Of a DNA stretch of 64,000 nucleotides, positions 53,923 through 63,892 are shown one piece after another (position 1 is the stretch's first letter; every line of letters starts with the position of its first letter). The notes beneath the pieces were generated by a model, which did not search any database, had not been told where the DNA came from, and saw nothing but the letters and a program-made list of their open reading frames with translations. The DNA is from Bradyrhizobium viridifuturi. Its GTDB lineage: Bacteria > Pseudomonadota > Alphaproteobacteria > Rhizobiales > Xanthobacteraceae. Location of the stretch: assembly GCF_001238275.1 (NCBI RefSeq), contig NZ_LGTB01000021.1, positions 1 to 64,000 of the forward strand. Direction: 5' to 3'. A program made the position numbers and the translations under genes.

Positions 53923-54564
53923 TCACGTCAGCAGCAGCGCCATGCCCGGATCGCCCTTCTGCATCGCGCGCTGATAGGCCGGGCGTGCCGCGATGCGGCC
54001 GAGATAGTCCCTGATGTTGGGGCGGCCGCCGAGGTCATAGGGCAGGAAATAGCGCATCGTCGTCAGCGAGAAGCCGATCATGATGTCGGCGGTCGTGAAC
54101 GTATCGCCCGCGAGATACTGGGCGTCGCGCACCCGCGCCTCGATCAGGTCGAACGAACGGTCGACCCTCGCTTTGGTCGCGGCCAGAATCGGGTTGTCGG
54201 CCGCGAGGTTGAGCCGGTGCAGGATCATGCTGCGGCCCATCTGTGCCTGCAGCGTGCCGTTGGCGAAGTGAAACCAGTACAGGAACCGGGCGAAGTCTGG
54301 ATGATCTGATGTCAGCGTCAGCCGCCCATTGCCGTATCTGGCGACGATGTACTCGACAACGGCACCGGATTCGGCCAGCACCAGGTCACCGTCGGTGATG
54401 ACGGGCGCGGCGCCGATCGGATGCAGCGCCTTGTAGTCGGCCGGCGCCAGCATCGTGACCGGATCGCGCGTGGTGCACTTCAGCTCGTAGGGAATCTCGA
54501 GCTCCTCGCACAGCCAGACGATCCGCTCCGATTGCGACTTGCCGAGATGATGAACGGTGAGCAT
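53923..54564 (-). CDS. Glutathione S-transferase
   Basis: 213 residues from the ATG at 54564 after caggag. Thioredoxin-like N-terminal domain (MLTVHHLGKSQSERIVWLCEEL...GAAPVITDGDLVLAESGAVVEYI) with the glutathione-binding ESGA, then the helical domain ending GRIAARPAYQRAM. Conjugates or reduces via glutathione. Upstream of DUF1697, probably one transcript. Confidence 0.92.
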   Translation of the reverse strand: MLTVHHLGKSQSERIVWLCEELEIPYELKCTTRDPVTMLAPADYKALHPIGAAPVITDGDLVLAESGAVVEYIVARYGNGRLTLTSDHPDFARFLYWFHFANGTLQAQMGRSMILHRLNLAADNPILAATKARVDRSFDLIEARVRDAQYLAGDTFTTADIMIGFSLTTMRYFLPYDLGGRPNIRDYLGRIAARPAYQRAMQKGDPGMALLLT

Positions 54565-54576
54565 GAAGGCTCCTGA

Positions 54577-54622
54577 AGCATGATCCGGAAACGCGGACAC
54601 CTGTTTTCCGAAACGATCATGC
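54577..54622. repeat. Dispersed palindromic element (AGCATGATCCGG type)
   Basis: Third copy: agcatgatccggaaacgc then ctgttttccgaaacgatcatgc, arms pairing. It is followed 13 bp later by an unrelated 30-bp palindrome. Confidence 0.7.
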
Positions 54623-54634
54623 GAAAATAATGAT

Positions 54635-54664
54635 CATGATGCGCTTCCATGGAAGCGCATCATG
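54635..54664 (-). terminator. 30-bp perfect palindrome at the end of a minus-strand gene
   Basis: CATGATGCGCTTCCA followed directly by its exact complement, covering the stop codon of the gene ending at 54660. With no loop it could form a cruciform or a long hairpin with a forced 4-base turn. Likely a terminator or processing site. Confidence 0.55.
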
Positions 54665-55001
54665 CGTCCGCTTTCTTCTTCGCCGCCTTCTTCTCAGGCT
54701 TCTGCTCGGATTTCTTCTTGGATTCCGTGACCGGCGGCGGCTCTTCCATCGCCTTCTTCATGGCACGGGCATAGGCGTCGGCGGCGTTCTCGGCCGAATT
54801 CTGCAACCGCTTGGCGGTCGCGGTCGCGTTTAGAATCGTGCTCTTGGCGAGGTGGCGGAAGCGCGCCTTGGTGTCCTTGTCCTTGGCCTTGGCCGCGCGA
54901 GCGACCCAGACGGCCTGGCGCTTCTTGGCCGCCGCCATCACGGCCTTGGTCTGCGCTCTTGCGGTTTGCCGGATGACGGCGTCGAGGTCGGCTTCGGCCA
55001 T
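54660..55001 (-). CDS. Lys/Ala-rich hypothetical protein (113 aa)
   Basis: N-terminal two thirds form charged helices (MAEADLDAVIRQTARAQTKAVMAAAKKRQAVW); the last 20 residues are a Lys-rich tail (KKKSEQKPEKKAAKKKADA) like histone H1-type tails. Possibly nucleic-acid binding. No family recognised. Confidence 0.65.
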   Translation of the reverse strand: MAEADLDAVIRQTARAQTKAVMAAAKKRQAVWVARAAKAKDKDTKARFRHLAKSTILNATATAKRLQNSAENAADAYARAMKKAMEEPPPVTESKKKSEQKPEKKAAKKKADA

Positions 55002-55211
55002 TCAGATACACTCATTGACTGGACATGCGCCTGGCGGCGCAGGGAGGGGAATTATCACTAGCGTAACCGGCGCCGTTTGAACATGCCGATCCTTTCGCGA
55101 CGTTGCGCCCGGCGGCCGGCTCGCCCGGTCGAGCGCTCTACCGGGCGCGCGGTTCGGCATGATATAGCAGCGCGGCCCGGCCCGAGCCGGCGCGATCCAA
55201 TCGGGGGTTCG

Positions 55212-55969
55212 ATGCAAGCAATCAGCCGACGCAGCCTGCTGGGCGGCCTCGCCCTGCTTTCGGTATCGCCTTCGCTGGCCGCCGAGACGCTGAGCGTCGA
55301 TGCCGCCGAAGGTCCGGTCAAGCTCAACCGGTTTGCCTCCGGGCGCACCGGCAAGCGGCCGGCCGTGCTTGTCCTGCACGGCTCGCGCGGCTTCGATCTC
55401 AGGCCGCAGGCCTATGAACGCTACGCCAATGCGCTGACGGCGGACGGCATCGATGCCTGTTTCGTGCGCTACTACACGCCGGCCGACGAGCAGGCATTCG
55501 AGACGCTGCAGACGCGCGAGCGCCGCGAGGCCTATGAGACCGGGCGTTTTGACGCCTGGGCCGCGCGCGTCTCATCAGTGCTGTCAGCGGTGCTGGCGGG
55601 CGCGGACAGTTCCGGCCGCATCGGACTGCTCGGCTTTTCGCTTGGCGGTTACGTCGCCGCGGCGCGGCGGCGCGGGACGCGCGGGTGTCCGCGCTGGCGG
55701 TGCTTTATGGCGGCATGCCCGACAAGATCGCACCTCAGGTGAAACATCTGCCGCCGCTGATCGAGCTGCACGGTGAGGCCGACCGCAACGTGCCGCTTGC
55801 CAGCGGTGAGGAGCTTGTCAGGCTCGGCAAATCGGTCGGCGCCGCGGCGGAGATCGTGCGATATCCAGGCAAGGCGCACGGCTTCGACTTTGCGGACAAT
55901 GATCCGATGACCAATGACGCGGTCAGCCGGGTGACCGGTTTCTTCCAGGCTCGTCTGAATGCGGCTTGA
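55212..55969 (+). pseudogene. Dienelactone hydrolase-like gene with a frameshift
   Basis: From ATG 55212 the frame encodes a Tat-type signal (ISRRSLLGGLALLSVSPSLAA), then VLVLHGSRGFD and the nucleophile elbow GFSLGGYVAAA. Near 55660-55670 the sense moves to another frame: ARDARVSALAVLYGGMPDKI...LHGEADRNVPL...GKAHGFDF continue to 55969. Adding one base restores a protein of about 252 residues with Ser, Asp and His of an alpha/beta hydrolase. Pseudogene or one lost base. Confidence 0.82.
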
Positions 55970-55972
55970 AGC

Positions 55973-57085
55973 CTAGTCCCCGGACGAACCCGGCGGCACC
56001 TTGGCGCCGGCGAGCAGTCCGGCGAGCTCGACCTGGCGGCCGAGCCCGGTCTTCGCCAGCACGGCCTTGAGCTGGTTGCGCACCGTTTCGCGGGAGATCC
56101 CGAATGCGACGGCGATCGCCTCGACGGTTCGTCCCTCGCCGATGCCGCGCGCAACGCGTGCCTCGGCGGGCGTCAGGTCGAACAGGCCTTGCAGCACTTC
56201 AGCAGTCGGCACTTCGGCCGGCACCACCGGCGTCACGATCACGATCGCCAGCGCGCGGTCGAACAGGTCGCGCGCCGCGCCCTGGATCGGGACCAGATGC
56301 ACGATCAGCGGCGGGCGATCGTTCTGTGCCGCGATCGGGACCGAGCGGACCTCCACGCTGATGAGGCCGTGATCGAGTGCGCCGACGGCCTGTGCGAACA
56401 GCGCATCGGCGGCAGGCGCCGCCAGCGTCAGGCGATCGGTACGATCCTGCATCACGTCGGGCACCAGCCGGTCGAACAGCGTGTTGGCCGCCATCAGGCG
56501 GCCGCCGCGCCGCAGCACCGCCGCGGGCAGGCCGAGCATCGCCAGCGACTCGGTTGCCGCCCTCGCGCGCTCCATCCCGAGCCGTGCCGACAGCAGCGCG
56601 GCGCGCGCCAGATGCGGGCGCAGCGCATCGAGCTGTTCGATCGCCTCGCGCTCGATCGGCCCGTGCTGGTATTCGCGCTCGACGCTGTAGATCAGCACGT
56701 CGCCGCTCGGAACCGGGATCGCAGTGCCGGCGCCCCATCCGAGCCCGCGCGGACGGAAGAACTCGCGGATCTGGAAATCCTGCTGCACTTCCTCGGGCGT
56801 ATCGAACACGTCGATGTCGCGCAGGAAGCCGGCATGATTGGCCGCGAGCAGGCGGGGCAACCGCCCGTTGCGTTCGTGCCAGCCGCCTTCGACATAGGCA
56901 ACCGTGTCGTCGTGCATGTCGGGGGATGCGACCCAGCGGACGTCGTGGGGGGCTGCCGTCAGCAACACGATACCGCGGGCTCGCGCGATGCTGCCGACCT
57001 GATGCAGAACGTTCGGCCACAACTCGGGGAGGACGGCGGCCTCGTAGGCCAGCTCAATCAGATGCTCGTGCAGGTCGTTCGCCAT
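55973..57085 (-). CDS. LuxR-type helix-turn-helix regulator
   Basis: 370 residues. A long N-terminal sensing part (PAS/GAF-like by composition) and a C-terminal LuxR helix-turn-helix (LFDLTPAEARVARGIGEGRTVEAIAVAFGISRETVRNQLKAVLAKTGLGRQVEL). No receiver motif, so it probably responds to a ligand. Convergent with the broken hydrolase. Confidence 0.9.
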   Translation of the reverse strand: MANDLHEHLIELAYEAAVLPELWPNVLHQVGSIARARGIVLLTAAPHDVRWVASPDMHDDTVAYVEGGWHERNGRLPRLLAANHAGFLRDIDVFDTPEEVQQDFQIREFFRPRGLGWGAGTAIPVPSGDVLIYSVEREYQHGPIEREAIEQLDALRPHLARAALLSARLGMERARAATESLAMLGLPAAVLRRGGRLMAANTLFDRLVPDVMQDRTDRLTLAAPAADALFAQAVGALDHGLISVEVRSVPIAAQNDRPPLIVHLVPIQGAARDLFDRALAIVIVTPVVPAEVPTAEVLQGLFDLTPAEARVARGIGEGRTVEAIAVAFGISRETVRNQLKAVLAKTGLGRQVELAGLLAGAKVPPGSSGD

Positions 57086-57200
57086 CGGCCATTCCAGAAG
57101 CGGTGTTGCCCAATAGATAAACCCATCGATCGCGGAATTATTGCCTAGAGCAATTCAGTCCGGCCCACGAGTCCGGGCTATTCCGGTGCGACCTCTCGGA

Positions 57201-57515
57201 TCACGATGAATTCGGCGGTTTGGCCGGTCTTGCGGTCGATTTTCGCACCGGCATGTCGGGCCTTGCCCGTCTGGTGGCAACCCGGCGCGCGGCGGCCAGC
57301 GCCGCCTGCGCCCAGACCAGCAGTTCGTCTGCCTCATCGAACAGCCGTTCCGGCACGCGCCAGAACGAGAGATCGATGATCTCGCCTCGCTTGGCGTAGT
57401 TGAGCGGTAGGCTGGTCGCGGCTTCCTTGAACGTCTCGCAGTTCTGATCATCGACCCGAACGTAGAATGTATTGTCGGCGACCATCCCGAGCATCACGCC
57501 GTCAGCCTGCTGGCG
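57201..57515 (-). pseudogene. TfoX N-terminal-domain gene, 5' truncated
   Basis: The end of the minus-strand frame is clearly TfoX_N: ADGVMLGMVADNTFYVRVDDQN, then SFWRVPERLFDEADELLVWAQAALAAARR, and a basic tail. The expected first 35-40 residues (including the RRMFGG segment) are absent; upstream codons read into antisense of another gene fragment. The break is near 57500-57515. Confidence 0.75.
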
Positions 57516-57767
57516 CGCGATCGCCGTGACGACTATCTCAACACCGACCTGTGGAGCACCACGCTCCTCACCGGCCTCGATTTCGCGCACGATTTCGGTG
57601 ACGGATATATCGGCACTGCCGGAGCCTCCGTCCGGCAGGTCCGGCGGCCGGACGAGGTGCAGCCCTGGGCGCTCAACGTGCAGATAGGCGTTCAAAAGAA
57701 GCTCGATTTCGGCGACGCGCCGAAGGCGGCCGATGCCAAGGTCACCGAGGTCAAGCCCAAGACTTGA
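57480..57767 (+). pseudogene. 3' fragment of an unidentified, possibly beta-barrel, protein gene
   Basis: Plus-strand codons in frame with a stop at 57765-57767 give RDRRDDYLNTDLWSTTLLTG, FAHDFGDGYIGTAGASVRQV and WALNVQIGVQKKLDF then a polar tail. The alternating pattern ending in Phe resembles outer-membrane strands, but I cannot name the family. No start codon context exists upstream, where the antisense TfoX fragment begins, so both genes are cut at the same junction. Confidence 0.5.
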
Positions 57768-58024
57768 TGATCGAGACCTGACGATCGCCGCTGCTTGTGG
57801 CGAAATTGAACCCGCGCGACAGTCAGACATTCTTCTGAAGCATCTCGAAACGTAGTCGCAATGAATTGCCGCAGCGCCTAGCCCGACAGCGTCACTCGTT
57901 TGCAACGCTACGCATGATCGTTCGACCATGAACATCCTTTAATTTGTGTCCGCGCAACTTGTCGCGCCTGCTAGGCGGTCACTCGTGACATTCAGTCGAG
58001 CCAGCGCCGGCTCGAGGAGGACCG

Positions 58025-59158
58025 ATGATCAGCCGCAGGGCGCTTTCCGGATTGCTGATGACGCTGGTCGGGCCCTCATCGGTCACCGGCAACGCGCTGA
58101 TGCTGGGGCATTGCCGGGGATCGTGCGCGAATGTCGATCTGCCGGCGTTAGGCTACGATACGTTCTGCCGGTCGTTCTTCGACATCGCGGCGAGAGGAAA
58201 ACTGCGTTCGACAGCAACCGGCCCGGATATCCGGCGGGAGATGCGGTCATTGTTCCTGGCGCGGCGGCTCTATCGGCCATCGCGCGACGAGATGCGGATT
58301 CTCTGGCGCGACACGGCGGACGGATTCTCGGTCGTGAAGGTCGAGTTCGATCTGGAATGCGGCGTGCCGGTGCGCGGATGTCTCGGGATCCCCGACGGCA
58401 CGTTCAAGGGTTTGATCCTGCTCGCTCACGGCATGGCGAGCACGCCGGAGCGGTGCTTCGATGATGCCGACAAGGACTACATGAACGCGCTCGGCAAACG
58501 GCTTTGCCAGGACGGTTATGTCGTCTGGTGCCCCTACATCGTCCAGATCGGAAATCAGGAAAGCCAGAACAACATCGCAGCGATGCTGGCATCCCACGGT
58601 GTCTCCGCGCACAACGTGTCGTGCGCATCGCTCGATGCCGGCGAAACCGTCTGCCGGAAGCTGACCGGCGCGTCCGGTCTGAATATCGGTGTCTACGGGG
58701 TGTCGTCGGGCGCGTTTCTCGCGCTGCATCTGGAGGCCGCGATGGGGCGGATGCGGCCGACCGTCGCCTCGGGATACATGCGTGACGAGAAGAAATTTCT
58801 GATGTCACCCGCCATCAGCAAGAACCTCGGCATCGAACTTGCGGCCTATCTTCATTTCGCCAACAGCCGTGCCAAATACACCGGCGCGGAGCTGGCATAC
58901 CTGCTTTCTCCCTGCCCGCTGTTCGTCGAGATCGGCAGCCGCGATAGTGCAAACGCGATCGAGCTCGGGCGGGACGAGAAGTTCGCTGAAATGCAGTCGG
59001 TCTACGCGGCGTCGGCGCATCCGCATCTGATCGAGATGGACGTCTTCGACGGTGTGCACGAGGTCAGCGGCAAGCGTGCAAGGCCGTGGCTGTACGGCCA
59101 TCTGGCGTCGCCGCTCTATCAAGAGACGTCGCGCTTGAAGAACGCCATCGCGTTGTGA
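58025..59158 (+). CDS. Secreted esterase-like alpha/beta hydrolase
   Basis: 377 residues after a strong gaggagg. An N-terminal hydrophobic stretch (ALSGLLMTLVGPSSVTG) may be a signal. Hydrolase features: LILLAHGMASTPERCF, nucleophile elbow GVSSGA (Ser), SPCPLFVEIGSRDSAN (acid strand) and DGVHEVSG (catalytic His). Resembles acetyl-xylan-esterase/dienelactone-type folds. Its codon usage looks less GC-biased than neighbours. Substrate unknown. Confidence 0.75.
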   Translation: MISRRALSGLLMTLVGPSSVTGNALMLGHCRGSCANVDLPALGYDTFCRSFFDIAARGKLRSTATGPDIRREMRSLFLARRLYRPSRDEMRILWRDTADGFSVVKVEFDLECGVPVRGCLGIPDGTFKGLILLAHGMASTPERCFDDADKDYMNALGKRLCQDGYVVWCPYIVQIGNQESQNNIAAMLASHGVSAHNVSCASLDAGETVCRKLTGASGLNIGVYGVSSGAFLALHLEAAMGRMRPTVASGYMRDEKKFLMSPAISKNLGIELAAYLHFANSRAKYTGAELAYLLSPCPLFVEIGSRDSANAIELGRDEKFAEMQSVYAASAHPHLIEMDVFDGVHEVSGKRARPWLYGHLASPLYQETSRLKNAIAL

Positions 59159-59435
59159 GCGGCGGGGGCTATTCCCGCTGCAATACATCGGCGCGTCTGC
59201 GCCGCTAGCAGCCGCGACTGGCGTCGATCACGAAGCTTCGTTTGCGCGCATCACATTCGTGGGAACGGTTGGCGTCCGTGGCATGCAACCGGCCGATCAC
59301 GTTACAGGATTGTCGGATTGGGCGCGTTATGATCTCCTGTCACGCACCTTGCCTATCCCTAGCCTTCTCGGTCTGAGGGAACTCGACGTCATATCCGTCT
59401 CGCAGAGCTTGTTGATAGCCGAAGGGTTGGACCGC

Positions 59436-60671
59436 ATGAGTGGTACGGAACGAATGCTCGGTGGATTGGCAGGGCTTCTGGTATCGGCGGGACTTGCGGT
59501 CAGTGGGATTTCAGCAGCGCGCGCCCAGGCGGGGCCGCCCGGGCCTCCTGCCGTCGGCGTGTTCGAGGCGGTGAAGCGGCCGGTCACCGAGACCAGTGAA
59601 TTTCTGGGGCGCATCGAGGCCCCCAACCGCGTCAATGTGGTGGCGCGTGTCACGGCGTTCCTGGACAAGCGGAACTTCGTCGAGGGCGCCGAGGTCAAGG
59701 CCGGCGACCTCTTGTATCAACTCGAGCGCGGCCCGTTCGAGGCCGACCTCGCATCGAAGAAGGCGCAGGTCGCGCAGCTGCAGGCGACGTTGGTCAACGC
59801 CAAGCTGACCACCGACCGTGCCAAATCCCTGCTCGGTGGCCCGGCTGGGCAGCAATCGAGTGTCGATGCCGCGGTCGCCAACCAGCAGAGCCTCGAGGCA
59901 CAGGTGCAGGCCGCGCAGGCGCAGGTCGACCTGTCCCAGATCAATCTCGACTACACCATGATCCGCTCGCCGATCGACGGCAGGATCGGTCGCACCGCGG
60001 TTACCGAAGGTAACGTCGTGACGCCGAGCTCGGGAACCCTGACGACCATCGTCAGCCAGGACCCGATGTATGTCACGTTCCCGGTACCGGTACGTGAGGC
60101 GCTCGATCTGCGCGAGCGCTACGCGACGCGCGGCGGCTTCAAGGCGGTGGTCATCCGCGTGCGGCTGCCGGACGGCAGGCTGTACGACAAGGTCGGCGAG
60201 CTGAACTTCGTCAACAACACCATCGCGCAGAACACCGACACGATCTCGCTGCGTGGCACGATTCCCAACCCGTCGACCTACACCTCCGTTGCGGCCGGCG
60301 GCGCGGTCCGCGAGCTCACCGACAACGAATTCGTGACCGTTCTGCTGGAAGGGGTGCAGCCGGTCGAGGTGCTGGCGATCCCGCGCTCGGCGGTGCTGTC
60401 GGACCAGCAGGGCGAATATGTTTACGTCGTCGGCGCCGACAACAAGGCCGAGCAGAAGCGGATCCAGCTCGGGCAATCGACGTCGACGATTGCGGCCGTG
60501 ACGAGCGGCATCGCGCTTGGCGACAAGGTCGTCGTCGAGGGGTTGCAGAAGGTCAAGCCGGGCGAGGTGGTCGCGCCGGGGCCGGCCAGCGCGCTGATCC
60601 AGTCGAGCATGAAGGTCTCCGCGGATGGCGGCGCCGGCGGCGCGCCGAAATCGACGGGTAACAACCCATGA
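59436..60671 (+). CDS. RND efflux periplasmic adaptor subunit
   Basis: 411 residues from ATG 59436. Signal sequence (LAGLLVSAGLAVSGISAARA), then the MFP pattern TSEFLGRIEAPNRVNVVARVTAFLDKRNFVEGAEVKAGDLLYQLE, a coiled-coil hairpin, and TMIRSPIDGRIGRTAVTEGNVV. Links the inner-membrane pump to an outer-membrane channel. The stop overlaps the pump ATG. No tolC-like gene adjacent within the window. Confidence 0.94.
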   Translation: MSGTERMLGGLAGLLVSAGLAVSGISAARAQAGPPGPPAVGVFEAVKRPVTETSEFLGRIEAPNRVNVVARVTAFLDKRNFVEGAEVKAGDLLYQLERGPFEADLASKKAQVAQLQATLVNAKLTTDRAKSLLGGPAGQQSSVDAAVANQQSLEAQVQAAQAQVDLSQINLDYTMIRSPIDGRIGRTAVTEGNVVTPSSGTLTTIVSQDPMYVTFPVPVREALDLRERYATRGGFKAVVIRVRLPDGRLYDKVGELNFVNNTIAQNTDTISLRGTIPNPSTYTSVAAGGAVRELTDNEFVTVLLEGVQPVEVLAIPRSAVLSDQQGEYVYVVGADNKAEQKRIQLGQSTSTIAAVTSGIALGDKVVVEGLQKVKPGEVVAPGPASALIQSSMKVSADGGAGGAPKSTGNNP

Positions 60672-63600
60672 TCTCCGCTGTCTTCGTCGATCGTCCGCGG
60701 CTTGCGATCGTCATCGCGTTCGTGATCACGATCGCGGGCGCGCTAGCACTGATGCAAATCCCGGTCGCCCAGTTCCCGGACATCGTGCCGCCGCAGGTCA
60801 CGGTCTCCGCGGTATTCCCCGGCGCTTCCGCTGAAGTGGTCGAATCCAGCGTCGCCCAGCCGCTGGAAGCGCAGGTCGTCGGCGTCGACAAGATGCTCTA
60901 CATGAAGTCGACCAGCGGCAATGACGGCAGCTACACGCTGACGGTCTCGTTCGCGCTCGGCACCGATCCCGATATCAACACCGTCAACGTCAACAACCGG
61001 GTGCAGAGCGCGCTCGCGCAATTGCCGACCGAGGTGCAGGCGCAGGGCCTCACCGTGCAGAAGAAGTCCTCGGCCGTGCTGCAATTCATCGTGCTGTACA
61101 GCAAGAGCGGCGAGCAGGATCCGCTGTTCATCACCAACTACGCCATCATCAACGTGCTGGACGCTATCTCGCGCACGCCGGGCGTCGGGCAGGCGTCGCT
61201 GTTCGCCAAGCTGAACTACTCGATGCGAATCTGGTTCGATACCCAGCGGCTGACCAGCCTCAATCTGGCGCCGTCGGACGTGATCGCGGCGATCCGCGCC
61301 CAGAGTGTGCAGGCGCCGGTCGGCCGCATCGGCGCGCGTCCGATCAGCAACGACCAGCAGTTCCAGTTCAACGTGCAGACCCAGGGCCGCCTGACGACAT
61401 CCAAACAGTTCGGCGACATCGTGCTGCGGGCCAATCCGGACGGATCGGTGCTGCGGATCAGGGATGTCGCCCGCGTCGAGATCGGCGCGCAGAACATGGA
61501 TTCGGAGTCGCGGATCGACGGCAATCCCGGCGTGCCGATGGGCATCTATCTCGCGCCCGGCGCCAATGCCGTGACCACGGCCAAGGCGGTGCAGGCCACG
61601 CTCGCCAAATTGTCGGAGCGGTTCCCGCCGGGCCTGACCTATCTCGTGCAGTACGACTCCACGACCTTCGTCTCCGATACGATCAAGGAAGTGATGAAGA
61701 CGCTCGGCGAGGCCTTCGTGCTCGTCGTGGTCGTGGTGTTCCTGTTCCTCGGCAATCTGCGCGCCACCGTGATTCCGGCGGTCGCGGTTCCGGTCAGCCT
61801 GATCGGTGCCTTCGCGGTGCTGCTCGCGCTCGGCTATTCCGCCAACACGGTCTCGCTGCTGGCGATGGTGCTGGCGATCGGCATCGTGGTCGACGACGCC
61901 ATCGTCGTGGTCGAGAATGTCGAACGCGTCATGGAGGAGGAGCCTGAGCTGTCGCCGGCCGACGCCACCAAGAAGGCGATGACGCAGATCACGGCGCCGA
62001 TCATCGCGATCTCGCTAGTGCTGCTCTCGGTGTTCGTGCCGATCGCGTTCATCCCCGGCATTTCCGGCACCCTGTTCCGCCAGTTCGCGGTGACGATCAG
62101 CGCTGCGATGGTGATCTCGGCACTGAATGCGCTGACCTTGTCGCCGGCGCTGTGCGCGGTGTTCCTGCGTCATGGCGGACCGCGGCGCGGCATCATGGGA
62201 CGGGTGCTCGACGGCATCGACTGGGTGCGCGACGGTTATGCCGGCGTGGTGCAGCGGCTGGTCCGCCTTGCGGTGCTGTCGCTGGTTGCGGTGCTGGTGT
62301 TCGCCGGCGCGGTGTTCGGGGTGTCGAAGGTCACGCCGACCGGCTTCCTGCCCGAGGAGGACCAGGGTGCCTTCTTCATCGCAGTGCAATTGCCCGACGG
62401 CGCGTCGGTGGCGCGCACCAGCGAGGTCACCAAGCAGGTCGAGGCGCTGCTGAAGAAGAACCCGGCGGTCGACCACGTGCTGTCGATCATCGGCTTCTCG
62501 CTGCTCGACGGTGCGAGCGAGCCGAACTCCGCTTTCATGGTGGCGCGCATGAAGGCGTTCGCCGATCGCAAGGCCACGACCGACTCGGTGCAGGCCGCGA
62601 TCGGGCAGACCTTCGTCGGCGGTTCGCAGATCCGTCAGGCCTCGGTGCTGCCGTTCAACCTGCCGCCGATCATCGGGTTGTCGACATCAGGCGGCTTCGA
62701 GTATCAGCTCGAGGCGCTGGAAGGGCAGGACCCGGCTTCGCTCAGCAGCGTGATGGGCGGATTGATCGGTGCGGCGAACCGCAATCCGAACCTGGCCCGC
62801 GTGTTCTCGACCTTCACCGCGACCAATCCGTCCGTCTATCTCGACATCGATCGCGCCAAGGCGCAGGCGCTCGGTCTCAACATGGCCGACGTCTTCACCG
62901 CGCTGCAAGCCACGCTCGGCGGCATCTATGTCAACAACTTCAACCTGTTTGGCCGCACCTGGCAGGTCAACGTGCAGGGCGATGCGGCGGACCGCCGCGA
63001 CATCCCCGACATCTGGCAGATCTATGTGCGCAATACCGGCGGCGAGATGGTGCCGATCCGCTCGATCGCAAGCTTGCGGATCGTCACCGGCCCGCAGGTG
63101 ATCACGCGCTACAACAATTATCGCTCGGTCACGGTGAACGGCAGCCCGGCGGCGGGCGTGTCGTCGGGTACCGCGATTGCGACGATGGCCGACCTCTCGA
63201 AGACGACGCTGCCGGCCGGCTACTCGTATGAATGGACCGGCACCGCCTATCAGGAGCAGGCGGCTTCCGGCCAGACCGGCATCATCCTCGCGCTCGCGGT
63301 GCTGTTTGCCTATCTGTTCCTGGTGGCGCTGTATGAGAGCTGGACGATCCCGATTCCCGTGCTGCTGTCGGTCACGGTCGGCGTGTTCGGCTCCTATCTC
63401 GCGATCAAGCTCGCAGGGCTCAACCTCGATCTCTACGGCCAGATCGGCCTCGTGGTGCTGATCGCGCTCGCCGCCAAGAACGGCATCCTGATCGTGGAAT
63501 TCGCCAAGGAGCAGCGCGAGGCCGGCAAGCCGATCATCGAAGCCGCGACGACGGGCGCGCAGATGCGCTTCCGCGCCGTCATGATGACCTCGATCGCCTT

Positions 63601-63814
63601 CATCCTCGGCCTGGTGCCGCTGGTGGTCGCGACGGGTGCTGCGGAGATCAGCCGCCGCGCAGTCGGCACCGCGGTGTTCGGCGGCATGCTGGCCGCGAGC
63701 TCGATCGGCATCTTCCTGGTGCCGATGCTCTTTGTCACCTTCCAGGGCTGGCGCGAAGGGGTGAAGAACCGCTTCGGCAGGCGGAGCAAGGCGGAACAGC
63801 CGGCGTCGCATTGA
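60668..63814 (+). CDS. RND (HAE1-type) multidrug efflux permease
   Basis: 1048 residues, standard AcrB/MexB length. Starts MISAVFVDRPRLAIVIAFVI; contains PQVTVSAVFPGASAEVVE, the TM4 GIVVDDAIVVVENVER with the proton-relay Asp pair, and AAKNGILIVEFAKEQREAG. Proton-driven efflux of hydrophobic compounds. Coupled by ATGA overlap to the adaptor. Confidence 0.96.
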   Translation: MISAVFVDRPRLAIVIAFVITIAGALALMQIPVAQFPDIVPPQVTVSAVFPGASAEVVESSVAQPLEAQVVGVDKMLYMKSTSGNDGSYTLTVSFALGTDPDINTVNVNNRVQSALAQLPTEVQAQGLTVQKKSSAVLQFIVLYSKSGEQDPLFITNYAIINVLDAISRTPGVGQASLFAKLNYSMRIWFDTQRLTSLNLAPSDVIAAIRAQSVQAPVGRIGARPISNDQQFQFNVQTQGRLTTSKQFGDIVLRANPDGSVLRIRDVARVEIGAQNMDSESRIDGNPGVPMGIYLAPGANAVTTAKAVQATLAKLSERFPPGLTYLVQYDSTTFVSDTIKEVMKTLGEAFVLVVVVVFLFLGNLRATVIPAVAVPVSLIGAFAVLLALGYSANTVSLLAMVLAIGIVVDDAIVVVENVERVMEEEPELSPADATKKAMTQITAPIIAISLVLLSVFVPIAFIPGISGTLFRQFAVTISAAMVISALNALTLSPALCAVFLRHGGPRRGIMGRVLDGIDWVRDGYAGVVQRLVRLAVLSLVAVLVFAGAVFGVSKVTPTGFLPEEDQGAFFIAVQLPDGASVARTSEVTKQVEALLKKNPAVDHVLSIIGFSLLDGASEPNSAFMVARMKAFADRKATTDSVQAAIGQTFVGGSQIRQASVLPFNLPPIIGLSTSGGFEYQLEALEGQDPASLSSVMGGLIGAANRNPNLARVFSTFTATNPSVYLDIDRAKAQALGLNMADVFTALQATLGGIYVNNFNLFGRTWQVNVQGDAADRRDIPDIWQIYVRNTGGEMVPIRSIASLRIVTGPQVITRYNNYRSVTVNGSPAAGVSSGTAIATMADLSKTTLPAGYSYEWTGTAYQEQAASGQTGIILALAVLFAYLFLVALYESWTIPIPVLLSVTVGVFGSYLAIKLAGLNLDLYGQIGLVVLIALAAKNGILIVEFAKEQREAGKPIIEAATTGAQMRFRAVMMTSIAFILGLVPLVVATGAAEISRRAVGTAVFGGMLAASSIGIFLVPMLFVTFQGWREGVKNRFGRRSKAEQPASH

Positions 63815-63892
63815 TTCAGCCTAATCCCATCGCGCATTAGCGGGGCGCGTGAGGCGGCGCTATACTGGCTGCCTCATCGAGGGAGTTCCAGA

